64,000 bases of DNA from Rhizorhabdus dicambivorans. Lineage in GTDB: Bacteria > Pseudomonadota > Alphaproteobacteria > Sphingomonadales > Sphingomonadaceae. A model generated the notes under the pieces. That model saw nothing but the letters and a program-made list of their open reading frames with translations, had not been told where the DNA came from and ran no database searches. Shown piece after piece: positions 34,627-42,460 of the stretch. The first letter of the stretch is position 1; each line of letters opens with the position of its first letter. The stretch spans positions 3,016,001 through 3,080,000 of the forward strand of contig NZ_CP023449.1 of assembly GCF_002355275.1 (NCBI RefSeq), given 5' to 3'. The position numbers and the translations under genes are program-made.

Positions 34627-35673
34627 TCAGTCTTTGTCGCCAGGCCGGCGCGCAAGCGCCGTGGCGATGGCCTTGTCCTGCGTGGCGGCCAGGAAATTAT
34701 TGGGGTAGATCGGCACTGGCGCGGTCAGCGCGTCCAGTTCGGCGATCTCGGCGGGATCCAGGGCAACATTCACCGCCCCCAGATTGTCGGCGAGCTGGCT
34801 CGGCTTGGCGGCGCCGAGGATCACGCTGCTCACCTCGTCCTTCGCCAGCAGCCAGGCGAGCGCGACCTGGGCGACGGAGGCGCCCTTCGCCTCGGCGATC
34901 GGGCGAAGCCTGTCCACCACCGCGAAACCCCGCTCGAAATCGAAGCGGTGCCAGATCGAGGCGGACAGGCGGTTGGCCGGGTCCGATATATTGTCGGGCG
35001 TATATTTGCCGCTCAGGAAACCGCTCGACAGCGGGCTCCACACCGTCAGGCCGATACCGAAATGGCGCATCATCGGCACGACGTCATGCTCGATGTCGCG
35101 ATCGAGCAGCGAATAGCTCATCTGGCCGTGGGTGAAGGGCGCCCAGCCATTGGCCCGCTGCATCTCCAGCGCCGCAGACACCATCCAGGCCGGCCAGTTG
35201 GAAAAGCCCAGATAGCGCGCCTTGCCGCTGCGCACGATCTGGTCGAGCGTGGACAGCGTCTCCTCCAGCGGCGTCAGCGGATCGGCGCGGTGGCAGATAT
35301 AGACGTCGACATAGTCGGTCCCGAGCCGGTCGAGGCTCTTGTCGATCGCGTTCAGCAGATGCGTACGACTGAGCCCCCGGCCATTATGGTCCTCCCCCGT
35401 CCGCGTGCCCGCCTTGGTGGCGATCACCACCCTGTCGCGATACGGCGCGAGGGCGCGGCCCAGCAGCATCTCGGACTCGCCATAGGCATAGATGTCGGCG
35501 GTATCGAAGAAGTTGATCCCGGCGTCGAGCGCCTGGCCGACGATCGCGTCGACGCCATCGGCCCGGATCCGATCGAGGTTCGGCATGCGGACCGCGCCGT
35601 CGCTGAAGGTCATCGCCCCGAAGGACAGGCGCGAGACGATGAGGCCCGTGCGGCCCAATTTGGAATAGAGCAT
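34627..35673 (-). CDS. Aldo/keto reductase
   Basis: 348-residue NADPH-dependent oxidoreductase of the AKR superfamily. The tetrad is visible: Asp and Tyr in [22 protein letters not shown], Lys in [12 protein letters not shown], His in [19 protein letters not shown]. Also [16 protein letters not shown] and [17 protein letters not shown]. The substrate is unknown; the class includes general stress and methylglyoxal reductases. It is inserted between hslV and hslU with 13-14-base gaps, so it is probably co-transcribed with the protease, an uncommon but not unique arrangement. Confidence 0.9.
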   Translation of the reverse strand: MLYSKLGRTGLIVSRLSFGAMTFSDGAVRMPNLDRIRADGVDAIVGQALDAGINFFDTADIYAYGESEMLLGRALAPYRDRVVIATKAGTRTGEDHNGRGLSRTHLLNAIDKSLDRLGTDYVDVYICHRADPLTPLEETLSTLDQIVRSGKARYLGFSNWPAWMVSAALEMQRANGWAPFTHGQMSYSLLDRDIEHDVVPMMRHFGIGLTVWSPLSSGFLSGKYTPDNISDPANRLSASIWHRFDFERGFAVVDRLRPIAEAKGASVAQVALAWLLAKDEVSSVILGAAKPSQLADNLGAVNVALDPAEIAELDALTAPVPIYPNNFLAATQDKAIATALARRPGDKD

Positions 35674-35686
35674 CGAATCTCCCCGT

Positions 35687-36238
35687 TCAGGCGGCGCTGT
35701 CGAGCGTCTCGATCGTCAGGCTGTCATTGGTGAAGACGCAGAGTTCGGCGGCGATCGCCATCGCCTTGCGGCAGATCGTCTCGGCATCGGCTTCGTAATC
35801 GACCAGCGCGCGCGCCGCCGACAGGGCGAAATTGCCGCCCGACCCGATCGCCGCGACCCCGCCGACCGGCTCCAGCACGTCGCCATTGCCGGTCAGGATC
35901 AGCGTCACCTGCTTGTCGGCGACGATCATCATCGCCTCCAGGTTGCGGAGATATTTGTCGGTCCGCCAGTCCTTGGCCAGCTCGACCGCGGCACGCAGCA
36001 GCTGGCCGCCGAACTGCTCCAGCTTGCGCTCCAGCCGGTCGAACAAAGTGAAGGCATCGGCGGTGGCACCGGCGAAGCCGCCGATCACCGATCCGTCACC
36101 CAGCTTGCGTACCTTGCGGGCATTGGGCTTCATCACCGTATTGCCCATCGAGACCTGGCCATCGCCGATCACGACCACCTTGCCGCCCTTGCGCACCGAC
36201 AGGATCGTGGTGCCATGCCATTTGGGGAGTTCGCTCAT
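35687..36238 (-). CDS. hslV: ATP-dependent protease peptidase subunit HslV
   Basis: 183-residue threonine peptidase. [40 protein letters not shown] contains the Thr nucleophile exposed after removal of the leader (HGTT). [38 protein letters not shown] and [19 protein letters not shown] are diagnostic. First of three co-directional genes (hslV, aldo/keto reductase, hslU). Confidence 0.97.
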   Translation of the reverse strand: MSELPKWHGTTILSVRKGGKVVVIGDGQVSMGNTVMKPNARKVRKLGDGSVIGGFAGATADAFTLFDRLERKLEQFGGQLLRAAVELAKDWRTDKYLRNLEAMMIVADKQVTLILTGNGDVLEPVGGVAAIGSGGNFALSAARALVDYEADAETICRKAMAIAAELCVFTNDSLTIETLDSAA

Positions 36239-36298
36239 ATGCTTCCTGAATGCTTTGCGGGGGCGATATGGGGTGCCCGCTCCGCGAGTGCAATCGCG

Positions 36299-36640
36299 TC
36301 AGTTACGGCCAAGGAACATGAAGCAGGCGGCGCCGACCATGCAGGCGAAGGCGCCGACATGCCGCCAGCCGAGCTGCTCGCCGAGCACCAGCACGGCGAA
36401 GCCGGCGAACACCAATAGCGTGATGATCTCCTGCGCGATCTTGAGCTGGCCCGCGCTCCAGCCGTGGAGATAGCCGATCCGGTTGGCCGGCACGGCGAAG
36501 CAATATTCGATCAGCGCGATCCCCCAAGAGGCGAGGATCACGATCCAGAGGCGCGTGTCGGTGAACTTCAGATGGCCGTACCAGGCGATCGTCATGAACA
36601 GATTGGAGGCGACGAGGAGGGCGAGCGGAGTCAGCGTCAT
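36299..36640 (-). CDS. DUF486 membrane protein (DMT-like)
   Basis: 113 residues from MTLTPLALLVASNLFMTIAW, with four hydrophobic segments (LALLVASNLFMTIAWYGHL, WIVILASWGIALIEYCFAV, ITLLVFAGFAVLVLGEQL, HVGAFACMVGAACFMFL). ALIEYCFAVPANRIGY and LKIAQEIITLLVFAGFAVL are hallmarks of the DUF486 family, small drug/metabolite-transporter-like proteins of unknown cargo. The frame is open upstream, but the preceding codons overlap the PEP-CTERM gene region. Confidence 0.88.
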   Translation of the reverse strand: MTLTPLALLVASNLFMTIAWYGHLKFTDTRLWIVILASWGIALIEYCFAVPANRIGYLHGWSAGQLKIAQEIITLLVFAGFAVLVLGEQLGWRHVGAFACMVGAACFMFLGRN

Positions 36641-36680
36641 GCCCGCAGGCATAACGCGAACGCCGTTCAAGGAAAGGGGG

Positions 36681-37397
36681 TCAGGCCGCCTGGGGGTAGA
36701 GGGCGACGCTGTCGCGGCGGCGCATGATGCCACCGACCAGCCCGAAGCCAACGAGCAGCATCAGCCAGGTGCCGGGCTCGGGCGCGGTGATCGGCGTGCC
36801 GCCGCCCCCGCCACTGACCAGCGCGCCGACGCCGATGCCCGACGAACTGCCGTTCACGGTCGGGTTGATCGACTGGAAGCGGGTGACGAAATCCTCGAGC
36901 GTGACCTGGTTCATCACCTGCGAGAAGGTCAGCGCGAAGGTGCCGTTGCCGGTCTGGTTCTGGATCAGGCCGCCCGACCCGCCGGTGCAATTGCCGTTGC
37001 TGTCCGCTTCGAAGCAGACGTCGACCTTGCCGAAGCCCTCGGGGAAATTATTGTTGAAATTGGTGCTCGAGAAAAATCCCGTCGAACCGGCGCCGGTCGC
37101 ATCGGGGCTCACATCGAAGCCGAACGAGGTCAGGCGCGACGAGACGCTCGAGTCGTTCGTGATCGCGTAGCTGAAATTATAGGTCAGCCCGCTGTTGGTG
37201 ACCCCGTTGAAGATGAAATTGCCAAGACCGCCAACCAGGTTCGTGGTCGACCCACCAACCTGACCCGTATAGTCGATCGTGAAATTATAGCCCACATTGG
37301 ACGCATTCACGATGACGGCTGAAGAGGCCGGTGCGCCCATGGCTGCAGCCAGCATAGCGGCCGCAATGGCCAGTTTCACACGACGCATCATACGCAT
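36681..37397 (-). CDS. PEP-CTERM sorting protein (cistern-like)
   Basis: 238 residues from MRMMRRVKLAIAAAMLAAAM, a signal peptide; the N-terminal extension to 37436 is unlikely. The C-terminus APEPGTWLMLLVGFGLVGGIMRRR is a PEPxxW sorting signal: motif, transmembrane helix and basic stop, processed by an exosortase or archaeosortase-like system. The mature protein is beta-rich and Asn/Ser/Gly-rich (NASNVGYNFTIDYTGQV, NNFPEGFGKVDVCFEA). It should be displayed outside or in the matrix. No exosortase is in the window. Confidence 0.85.
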   Translation of the reverse strand: MRMMRRVKLAIAAAMLAAAMGAPASSAVIVNASNVGYNFTIDYTGQVGGSTTNLVGGLGNFIFNGVTNSGLTYNFSYAITNDSSVSSRLTSFGFDVSPDATGAGSTGFFSSTNFNNNFPEGFGKVDVCFEADSNGNCTGGSGGLIQNQTGNGTFALTFSQVMNQVTLEDFVTRFQSINPTVNGSSSGIGVGALVSGGGGGTPITAPEPGTWLMLLVGFGLVGGIMRRRDSVALYPQAA

Positions 37398-37659
37398 ACC
37401 CCAGTGACCGGACGAGCCCCACTGTCGCCAGCCCACCGGGCTTGTAGCACGGAATCGTTACGGACGCCACCTGGGGCCCATCGAAAGTCGAAGCCGTTCA
37501 CCATCTTTTACCTTTCGCGCCCGCCCGTCCCGTGACGATGCCATAGCGTCGGCGCCTTAAGGCGGAGCTAAAATCCGCACGCTTCCCCACTTTCCCGTGA
37601 ACAAGCGCGCGGCCGCGGCGTTGAGCATCGCGGCAGCGGGCATGACAGGGATCCGAGCG

Positions 37660-38025
37660 ATGACGAAACGAAGCCATATGGCCCTGGTGGCCTTGCTCGC
37701 CTTCACCCTGCCGGCGCCGGCACAGGCCGAACGCAGCCTGGCATCGACCATCGCCGCGATCGACCAGAGCTTCATATGCCCGCAGTTCCTGCGCGACGAC
37801 GCCGCGCGTGCTGCCGAGCAACTCGCCTTTTCGCGCGCGCTGCTGTCGGCCGGCCCGCGCCGCATCAGTTTCCGGGAAGCCAATTACATCCGTGCCCGCC
37901 TGCTCGAACGCCATGGCTGCGGTACGGCCGGCACAGCGGCCCCGGCCACTGTGCCACCCCCCGCCCCCGCCCCTGTCACCGCGCTGGCAGCAGCGACGAC
38001 CGCTTCCGCCGCCGCCTCGAACTGA
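37660..38025 (+). CDS. Small exported protein, unknown
   Basis: 121 residues from MTKRSHMALVALLAFTLPAPAQAE, a signal peptide with a clear AQA cleavage site; AGGGA lies about eight bases upstream. The mature core SLASTIAAIDQSFICPQFLRDDAARAAEQLAFSRALLSAGPRRISFREANYIRARLLERHGC is helical with two cysteines, then an Ala/Pro-rich tail. No family recognised. The composition and third-position GC fit a native gene. Confidence 0.65.
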   Translation: MTKRSHMALVALLAFTLPAPAQAERSLASTIAAIDQSFICPQFLRDDAARAAEQLAFSRALLSAGPRRISFREANYIRARLLERHGCGTAGTAAPATVPPPAPAPVTALAAATTASAAASN

Positions 38026-38257
38026 TCGGATCATCGTCGATAGGCTAAAGTCTAATGCCGGCAGCACATGCACATGGCCGGCCTTAAGGCTTGGACAAAA
38101 GGCCGGCCCGCTAGAGAGGCGGTAACGCGATCCAGTGCGCGTCGTATCGTAGCTTTGCGTATCCGATCGGCCCCGCCGATCCTGTGTAGCGATTACCTGC
38201 AGGAGCAGGAACGCCGACCGCGCCGCCGATCGGGGGAAGGACGGCGCCCGTCACATG

Positions 38258-38413
38258 TCAGCGGTCGATGCGCGTTGCCTCGCGCTCGTACATCTGCGCC
38301 AGCTTCTGGTGAATCCGCCTGGCTTCCACGGTTTGCGCCGCAGCGGCAAGGAGCCGCTCGCGCTGGCTGCAGTGGGTAAGGAACCGCAGCCGGGATTCGA
38401 ATACCTCAATCAT
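38258..38413 (-). CDS. Small conserved-looking protein, unknown
   Basis: 51 residues: MIEVFESRLRFLTHCSQRER then LLAAAAQTVEARRIHQKLAQ and MYEREATRIDR. The helical, charged C-terminus resembles short hypothetical proteins common in sphingomonads that carry a conserved histidine and tyrosine near the end. The start is fixed by GGGGA a few bases upstream; the frame is open to 38635 but the added part lacks protein character. Moderate confidence only. Confidence 0.5.
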   Translation of the reverse strand: MIEVFESRLRFLTHCSQRERLLAAAAQTVEARRIHQKLAQMYEREATRIDR

Positions 38414-38600
38414 AAGCCGTCCCCGATACTGATACGCCGATCTCTCCCGTTCGTTTCTTGTCAGGAAAAGATATTTACCATGATCCAGGAGCGAACGGAA
38501 GGGGCCGCCAAGGAAATATTGCACCGCAGCAAAGGATTGGTGCCGTAGGGAAGGGCGGAAATGCGCGGCTTTTCGACCAAGACCGCACCGCATGGACGCG

Positions 38601-39455
38601 TCAGCGCGGCGGAATGTGCCGCCCGAGGAATGCAATCATTCCGGCACTGAAAGGATCGTTGCGGTCGCCGGCGACCATGTGGCCGGCACCCGCGACATCG
38701 AATATCTCGGTGTGGGGAACGAGGCGCAGCATCTCCGCCACCCCCGCATCGTCAACGACGTCGCTCTTTCCGCCACGGACGAGCAGCGTCGGCAGGGTGA
38801 CGCAAGGGGCGACCCTGATCAGTTCATCCGAGAAATGCGGTGGCTCGGCCTGCTGGGTCATTTCGAGGATGCGCGGATCCCAATGCCAGTAGTAACGACC
38901 GTCGCGCAGCCGCAGATTCTTGCGCAGCCCGCTGACATCCTTGGGCCGCGGCCGTTCCGGATAATAGGCCGAGACCGCGTCGGCCGCCTCCTCCACCGAA
39001 GCGAAGCCATCGGGGTTGGCGTTCATGAAGGCATGGATGCGGCGCGCACCGCCCTCGGCCGGGCGCGGCACGATATCGACCAGAACCAGGGCGTCGGCGA
39101 TCGGCTCGGCATGGCTGCCGACCGCGTAAAAGGAGGTCGCTCCCCCCATGGACGCACCGACCAGGGCCACGGGCCGGCCGACCTTCGCCAATATCGCCAT
39201 CAGGTCGCCCGCCTGGGTGGTGAAGCGATATTCGCCGTCCGGCGCCCAATCGCTGTCGCCATGGCCCCGCGCGTCGACATTGATGACGCGATAACCCTGA
39301 TCGACAAGCTGCCCCATCGTCCCCGCCCAGCTGTGCCGGGTCTGGCCGCCGCCGTGCAGCAGGACAACCGAAGGCGCGCCTTCAGGCCCCCCGACATCGG
39401 CCACCAAGGTCAATCCGTCCGGGGTTTCGAAACGCTCGACGCGAAAGCTGGTCAT
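38601..39455 (-). CDS. Alpha/beta hydrolase
   Basis: 284 residues from MTSFRVERFETPDGLTLVAD; upstream in-frame codons look non-coding. VVLLHGGGQTRHSWAGTM forms the oxyanion region, VGASMGGATSF is the nucleophile elbow with Ser in GxSxG, the acid is in LVRGGKSDVV and the histidine in DVAGAGHMVAGDRND. All catalytic residues are present, in contrast to the fold protein at 19974. Typical of epoxide-hydrolase or esterase-like members; substrate unknown. Confidence 0.88.
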   Translation of the reverse strand: MTSFRVERFETPDGLTLVADVGGPEGAPSVVLLHGGGQTRHSWAGTMGQLVDQGYRVINVDARGHGDSDWAPDGEYRFTTQAGDLMAILAKVGRPVALVGASMGGATSFYAVGSHAEPIADALVLVDIVPRPAEGGARRIHAFMNANPDGFASVEEAADAVSAYYPERPRPKDVSGLRKNLRLRDGRYYWHWDPRILEMTQQAEPPHFSDELIRVAPCVTLPTLLVRGGKSDVVDDAGVAEMLRLVPHTEIFDVAGAGHMVAGDRNDPFSAGMIAFLGRHIPPR

Positions 39456-39709
39456 GCATCGCGCCTTCCACGGCGGAGGAAGGAAATCAACCTTATTGAT
39501 CGCCGGCCGCCCCTTGAAAGCGGCTCGGCCACGCCCTAGCTCAACCGTGCGGGCCGGGCCCCTCTGGCGCGGCGCTGACGGCACAGGCCGTGGCGCCACG
39601 CGATGTCGGACCGCATCGGTAGATCCGATGCGAAGACGGCGGCCACCAGTCTATCCGCCAAAAGCCATCGGATTTCCCGATCAGACCCTGGTTTGATCAA
39701 GAGGAGACC

Positions 39710-39877
39710 ATGATGACCTGGCGGCTCTATCGCCTTACCGAACTCCACCAACGGATCGACAGCGCGCTCCGCGACGAGCGGCGGCGCCCGTTTCCCGACA
39801 GCCTGCAGTTGATGCGGCTCAAGCGGCTGAAGCTGTCGATCAAGGACCGGCTGGAGCGCCTGATGCGACGACGCTGA
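39710..39877 (+). CDS. YdcH/DUF465-like small protein
   Basis: 55 residues: MMTWRLYRLTELHQRIDSAL, RDERRRPFPDSLQLMRLKRL, KLSIKDRLERLMRRR. The helix LTELHQRIDSAL and the LKRLKLSIKDRL ending are the DUF465 pattern. GAGGAG immediately upstream fixes the start. Cytoplasmic, basic, function unknown; its members are often stress-regulated. Confidence 0.8.
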   Translation: MMTWRLYRLTELHQRIDSALRDERRRPFPDSLQLMRLKRLKLSIKDRLERLMRRR

Positions 39878-39940
39878 CCCAGCGGGCGGGCCGGGATCAG
39901 AAACCCAGCCTGCCCGCCGCCTCCGGCTTGGCGGCCACCC

Positions 39941-40351
39941 TCACCAGTAGGGCAGCGGACCATAGGGGCCGTAATAATCGAAGATCTGCCTGTCGTAGCT
40001 GTGGGGCGTGGCGCCGCCGAGCGAGGCGAGTTCGGTCCGGTCGTAGTAGGGCGCGCCTTCCAGGGCCGAGGTATCGAGCGGCACGACGAAGCCGGCGCGT
40101 TCGGGGTCGTAGGTCAGCATCGACCACGGCACGGGGTGGAATTTCTCACCGATGCCCAGAAAGCCGCCGAACGACATGATCCCATAGATCACCCGGCCGC
40201 TCTCCTTCTCGATCGACAGATCGTCGACATGGCCCATCCTGTCGCCGGCCTTGTTGAACACCGGCGTGTCGTTGACTCGGCTGGCCAGGATCAGCCGATG
40301 TTCGCTGGTCCCGTCGGTCGGGGGGGCGGCTTCCGAAAATGGTGCGGTCAT
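39941..40351 (-). CDS. PRC-barrel domain protein
   Basis: 136 residues from MTAPFSEAAPPTDGTSEHRL, with AGGAGAGGAAGG before the ATG. LILASRVNDTPVFNKAGDRMGHVDDLSIEKESGRVIYGIMSFGGFLGIGEKFHPVPWSMLTYDPERAGFVVPLD spans the beta-barrel in continuous frame; KAGDRMGHVDDLSI and FHPVPW are typical. The C-terminus is Tyr-rich (SYDRQIFDYYGPYGPLPYW). PRC-barrels bind RNA or partner proteins; here the type is the small stress-linked one. Role unknown. Confidence 0.85.
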   Translation of the reverse strand: MTAPFSEAAPPTDGTSEHRLILASRVNDTPVFNKAGDRMGHVDDLSIEKESGRVIYGIMSFGGFLGIGEKFHPVPWSMLTYDPERAGFVVPLDTSALEGAPYYDRTELASLGGATPHSYDRQIFDYYGPYGPLPYW

Positions 40352-40789
40352 CCTTCCTCTCCTGCTGGGCGAACCGAGGCGGCCGAATTGGCCGACGGTT
40401 CGCGGATCACGGCAACGCAACGCCATCGAGCGGGCGGGTGACGGACGACCACCCGGCGATCCGCTTCAGCCCCGCGTCGGACGAGCAGCATCCGACGGGG
40501 CGGTTTCCGATCATAACATGAATTGGCAGGCGATTGTTCCTATTAGCGAGGCGATCCTCGACATGATGATGCCGGGCTCGACGGACCTTCAACATCACCA
40601 AGGCGGTCGTCGAGGGGCATGGCGGCGAGCTGAACTTCGACAGCCGCTCCGGAGATACCGACTTCTGGCTCACGCTGCCGCTCGCAAACGGGCCGACGCC
40701 AGACGCCGGCCGGAGCACCCAGCCAGCACAGGCCTGATCAGCACGAGAGACGTCGGGAACATCCCGGAGCGATCCGCAGTTGATCGGCC
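40352..40789. other. Intergenic region with kinase remnant
   Basis: Between the PRC-barrel gene and the ExoD-like gene. Apart from a histidine-kinase fragment (40585-40737) nothing intact is seen. A stretch just before it reads EAILDMMMPGSTD, reminiscent of a receiver-domain aspartate region, suggesting that a larger hybrid sensor or kinase-receiver pair once stood here. Confidence 0.5.
40585..40737 (+). pseudogene. Histidine kinase C-terminal fragment
   Basis: The frame TFNITKAVVEGHGGELNFDS, RSGDTDFWLTLPLANGPTPD ends at TGA 40735-40737. ITKAVVEGHGGELNF...FWLTLP matches the last part (G2 box and final strand) of a HATPase_c domain. No start, H-box, N-box or G1-box exists upstream in this frame, so it is a decayed 50-residue remnant. 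Confidence 0.7.
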
Positions 40790-41461
40790 GTGTCCACCAG
40801 TCCCCAGATCGCCACCACCGCCCGTGACGCCTGTGCCGTTTCGCCGTCCTCCGACACCCTGCTGACCGATACGCTGGAGGTGCTGGCATCGGGCTGCGCA
40901 GGGGATTGCATCTCGATCGACGACGTGACCTCCGCGCTGGGGAGCAAATGCTTCGCGGGATTGCTGTTCCTGCTGGCCGCGCCCAACATCTTCCCGACCC
41001 CGCCCTTCGTCGACATCGCACTGTCGATCCCGCTGATGATCCTGTCGGCGCAGCTGGCCTTCGGCGTGCGCCGCCCCTGGCTGCCCGCCTGGCTGCTCCG
41101 CCGCGAAGTGGCGACCGAGAGGTTCGCCGCCATCGCCGGCCGCCTCTCCCCGGTCAGCCGCCGGGTGGAGACCGTGCTGAAGCGGCGGATCGCCCCGCTG
41201 ACCGGCATATTGGGGCACCGGCTGATCGGCCTGGCCTGCCTCGCCCTGGCGATCATGCTCGCTTTGCCAATCCCGTTCGGCAACGCCCTGCCCGGCGCGG
41301 CCATCGCGCTGTTCGCGCTGGGCCTGCTGAACCGGGACGGGATTGCGGTTCTGGCCGGTGTCGCGGCCACGCTGGCCAGCGGCGGCGTGGCGGCGGGGCT
41401 GGGCTATGGCGCCTTCCGCATAGGCGAATGGATCGCTGAGGCCCTCTCCTTCCCGATATGA
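40790..41461 (+). CDS. ExoD-family membrane protein
   Basis: 223 residues, GTG start. N-terminal soluble region LLTDTLEVLASGCAGDCISIDDVTSALGSKC leads into hydrophobic blocks FAGLLFLLAAPNIFPTPPFVDIALSIPLMILSAQL, GLACLALAIMLALPIPFGNALPGAAIALFALGLL and VLAGVAATLASGGVAAGLGY. The PxxPxVxxxLxIPLMILSAQL and IPFGNALPG segments are characteristic of ExoD, linked to exopolysaccharide production in Sinorhizobium. Inner-membrane protein; the exact activity is unknown. Confidence 0.88.
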   Translation: MSTSPQIATTARDACAVSPSSDTLLTDTLEVLASGCAGDCISIDDVTSALGSKCFAGLLFLLAAPNIFPTPPFVDIALSIPLMILSAQLAFGVRRPWLPAWLLRREVATERFAAIAGRLSPVSRRVETVLKRRIAPLTGILGHRLIGLACLALAIMLALPIPFGNALPGAAIALFALGLLNRDGIAVLAGVAATLASGGVAAGLGYGAFRIGEWIAEALSFPI

Positions 41462-41542
41462 CTGCCAGCCACGCCGGCAAGGGCACCGACGGTCGGGAAA
41501 TGGAGAGGGCCTGCCGGTCTGACCGGCCTCTCCGCGGAGCGA

Positions 41543-41895
41543 TCAGACCGCGACCACGGGGTGACGGATCATGCCGATGCGATCGATCCCGGCTTCGACC
41601 ACGTCGCCGGGCCACAGCCATTGCTGCGGGTCCCGCCCGGCGCCGACCCCGTCGGGCGTACCGGTGGCGATGATGTCGCCGGGCTCGAGCGTGATGCCGC
41701 GGCTGATGTCGGCGATCAGCTCGTCCACCTTGAACAGCATATAGCTGGTGTTCGAACGCTGCTTCTCGACGCCATTCACGGCCAGATGAAGGTCGAGCGT
41801 CTGGGGATCGGGTATCTCGTCGCGGGTGACGATGCACGGCCCCATCGGCGCGTAGCCATCCTGCCCCTGCCCATAAAAATGGTGCGCCACCCAGT
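41543..41895 (-). pseudogene. Fumarylacetoacetate hydrolase-family enzyme, 5' truncated
   Basis: Only the C-terminal 115 or so residues remain: APMGPCIVTRDEIPDPQTLDLHLAVNGVEKQRSNTSYMLF, VDELIADISRGITLEPGDIIATGTPDGVGAG and WPGDVVEAGIDRIGMIRHPV. These are the conserved FAH motifs of the beta-fold (GTPDGVG, LxPGDxIxTGT). The frame reads WVAHHFYGQGQDGYAPMGP up to base 41895 and then passes directly into foreign sequence starting GGGG, so the first half (with the metal ligands) is lost. The short open frame could still be translated from a GTG but cannot be an active enzyme. Confidence 0.85.
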
Positions 41896-41933
41896 GGGGT
41901 GAGTACCGGTCTCACGAAAAGCTCGGCTCTTGC
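41896..41933 (+). repeat. Putative transposon end (Tn3-family-like)
   Basis: Coding homology of the broken FAH gene stops exactly at 41895 and the next bases are GGGGTGAGTACCGGTCTCAC. Tn3-family inverted repeats begin with GGGG and are about 38 bases. No second copy in inverse orientation was seen within the window, so the far end is outside or lost. Assignment is inferential. Confidence 0.5.
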
Positions 41934-42460
41934 GGTTTCGAATTTCGGTAAATTCTCGTTTTATGTGAAATTCACGGAACGGCTGGAAGCCGATTTTGAA
42001 AGCGCCAGCAAATGCGGGTCTATTGAGCACGCTTTTGCCTGAATTCTCGTTTTCCTGAAACGAGAATTGACTGTCATCCAAACGAGAAATTGAACGTCGG
42101 AACCTGCAATATCAAGCCGGTTCAGAGCGGGGCAATCGCGGAAGAAATTTTCGACGGGACCCTTGACCCGCCCTTCCAACTTCTGAGATTAAGGAGACAG
42201 GTTCCGGGCAACCGGCGCCTACCTACCTTGGGTGACTGCACGCCTGACCGTGGAGAGCTATGCCTCGTTGAGGTTACGGATAGCTCAGGTTTCAGCACGC
42301 CAGACTGATGAGGTAGCGGCTCTGTAATTTACTCGGTCGGGCACATTGTCCGCGCGTAGGATCGACAGCGCCGCACCCGCGATATTCCAGCTCGAACCCG
42401 TGTGGGTTCGCGCTGTCGATGTCGCGCTCATGATCATGAGTTATCAGCCGGGGGGCGAGC
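41934..42460. other. Gene-free leader of mobile segment
   Basis: About 530 bases between the putative transposon end and the first gene of the segment. It contains the repeated half-sites and otherwise no convincing gene. Confidence 0.5.
41951..42092. repeat. Cluster of inverted AATTCTCGTTTT half-sites
   Basis: AATTCTCGTTTT occurs at 41951-41962 and 42042-42053. Its inverse AAACGAGAATT occurs at 42058-42068 and, with one base difference, at 42080-42091. The middle pair forms a perfect 11-base inverted repeat (42042-42052/42058-42068) around TCCTG. A separate palindrome GTGAAATTCAC is at 41965-41975. Four ordered half-sites near a transposon end suggest a recombination or transposase binding region. 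Confidence 0.6.

Noticed and set aside
40515-40540. Possible minus-strand sigma-EcfG promoter (GGAAC-N17-TGTT) upstream of the PRC-barrel gene
   Set aside because: The -10 element deviates (TGTT rather than CGTT) and the distance to the start is about 165 bases; too weak to claim.
42090-42308. Short open frame between the repeat array and the acidic unknown gene
   Set aside because: No ribosome-binding site, no protein-like pattern and no recognisable motif.
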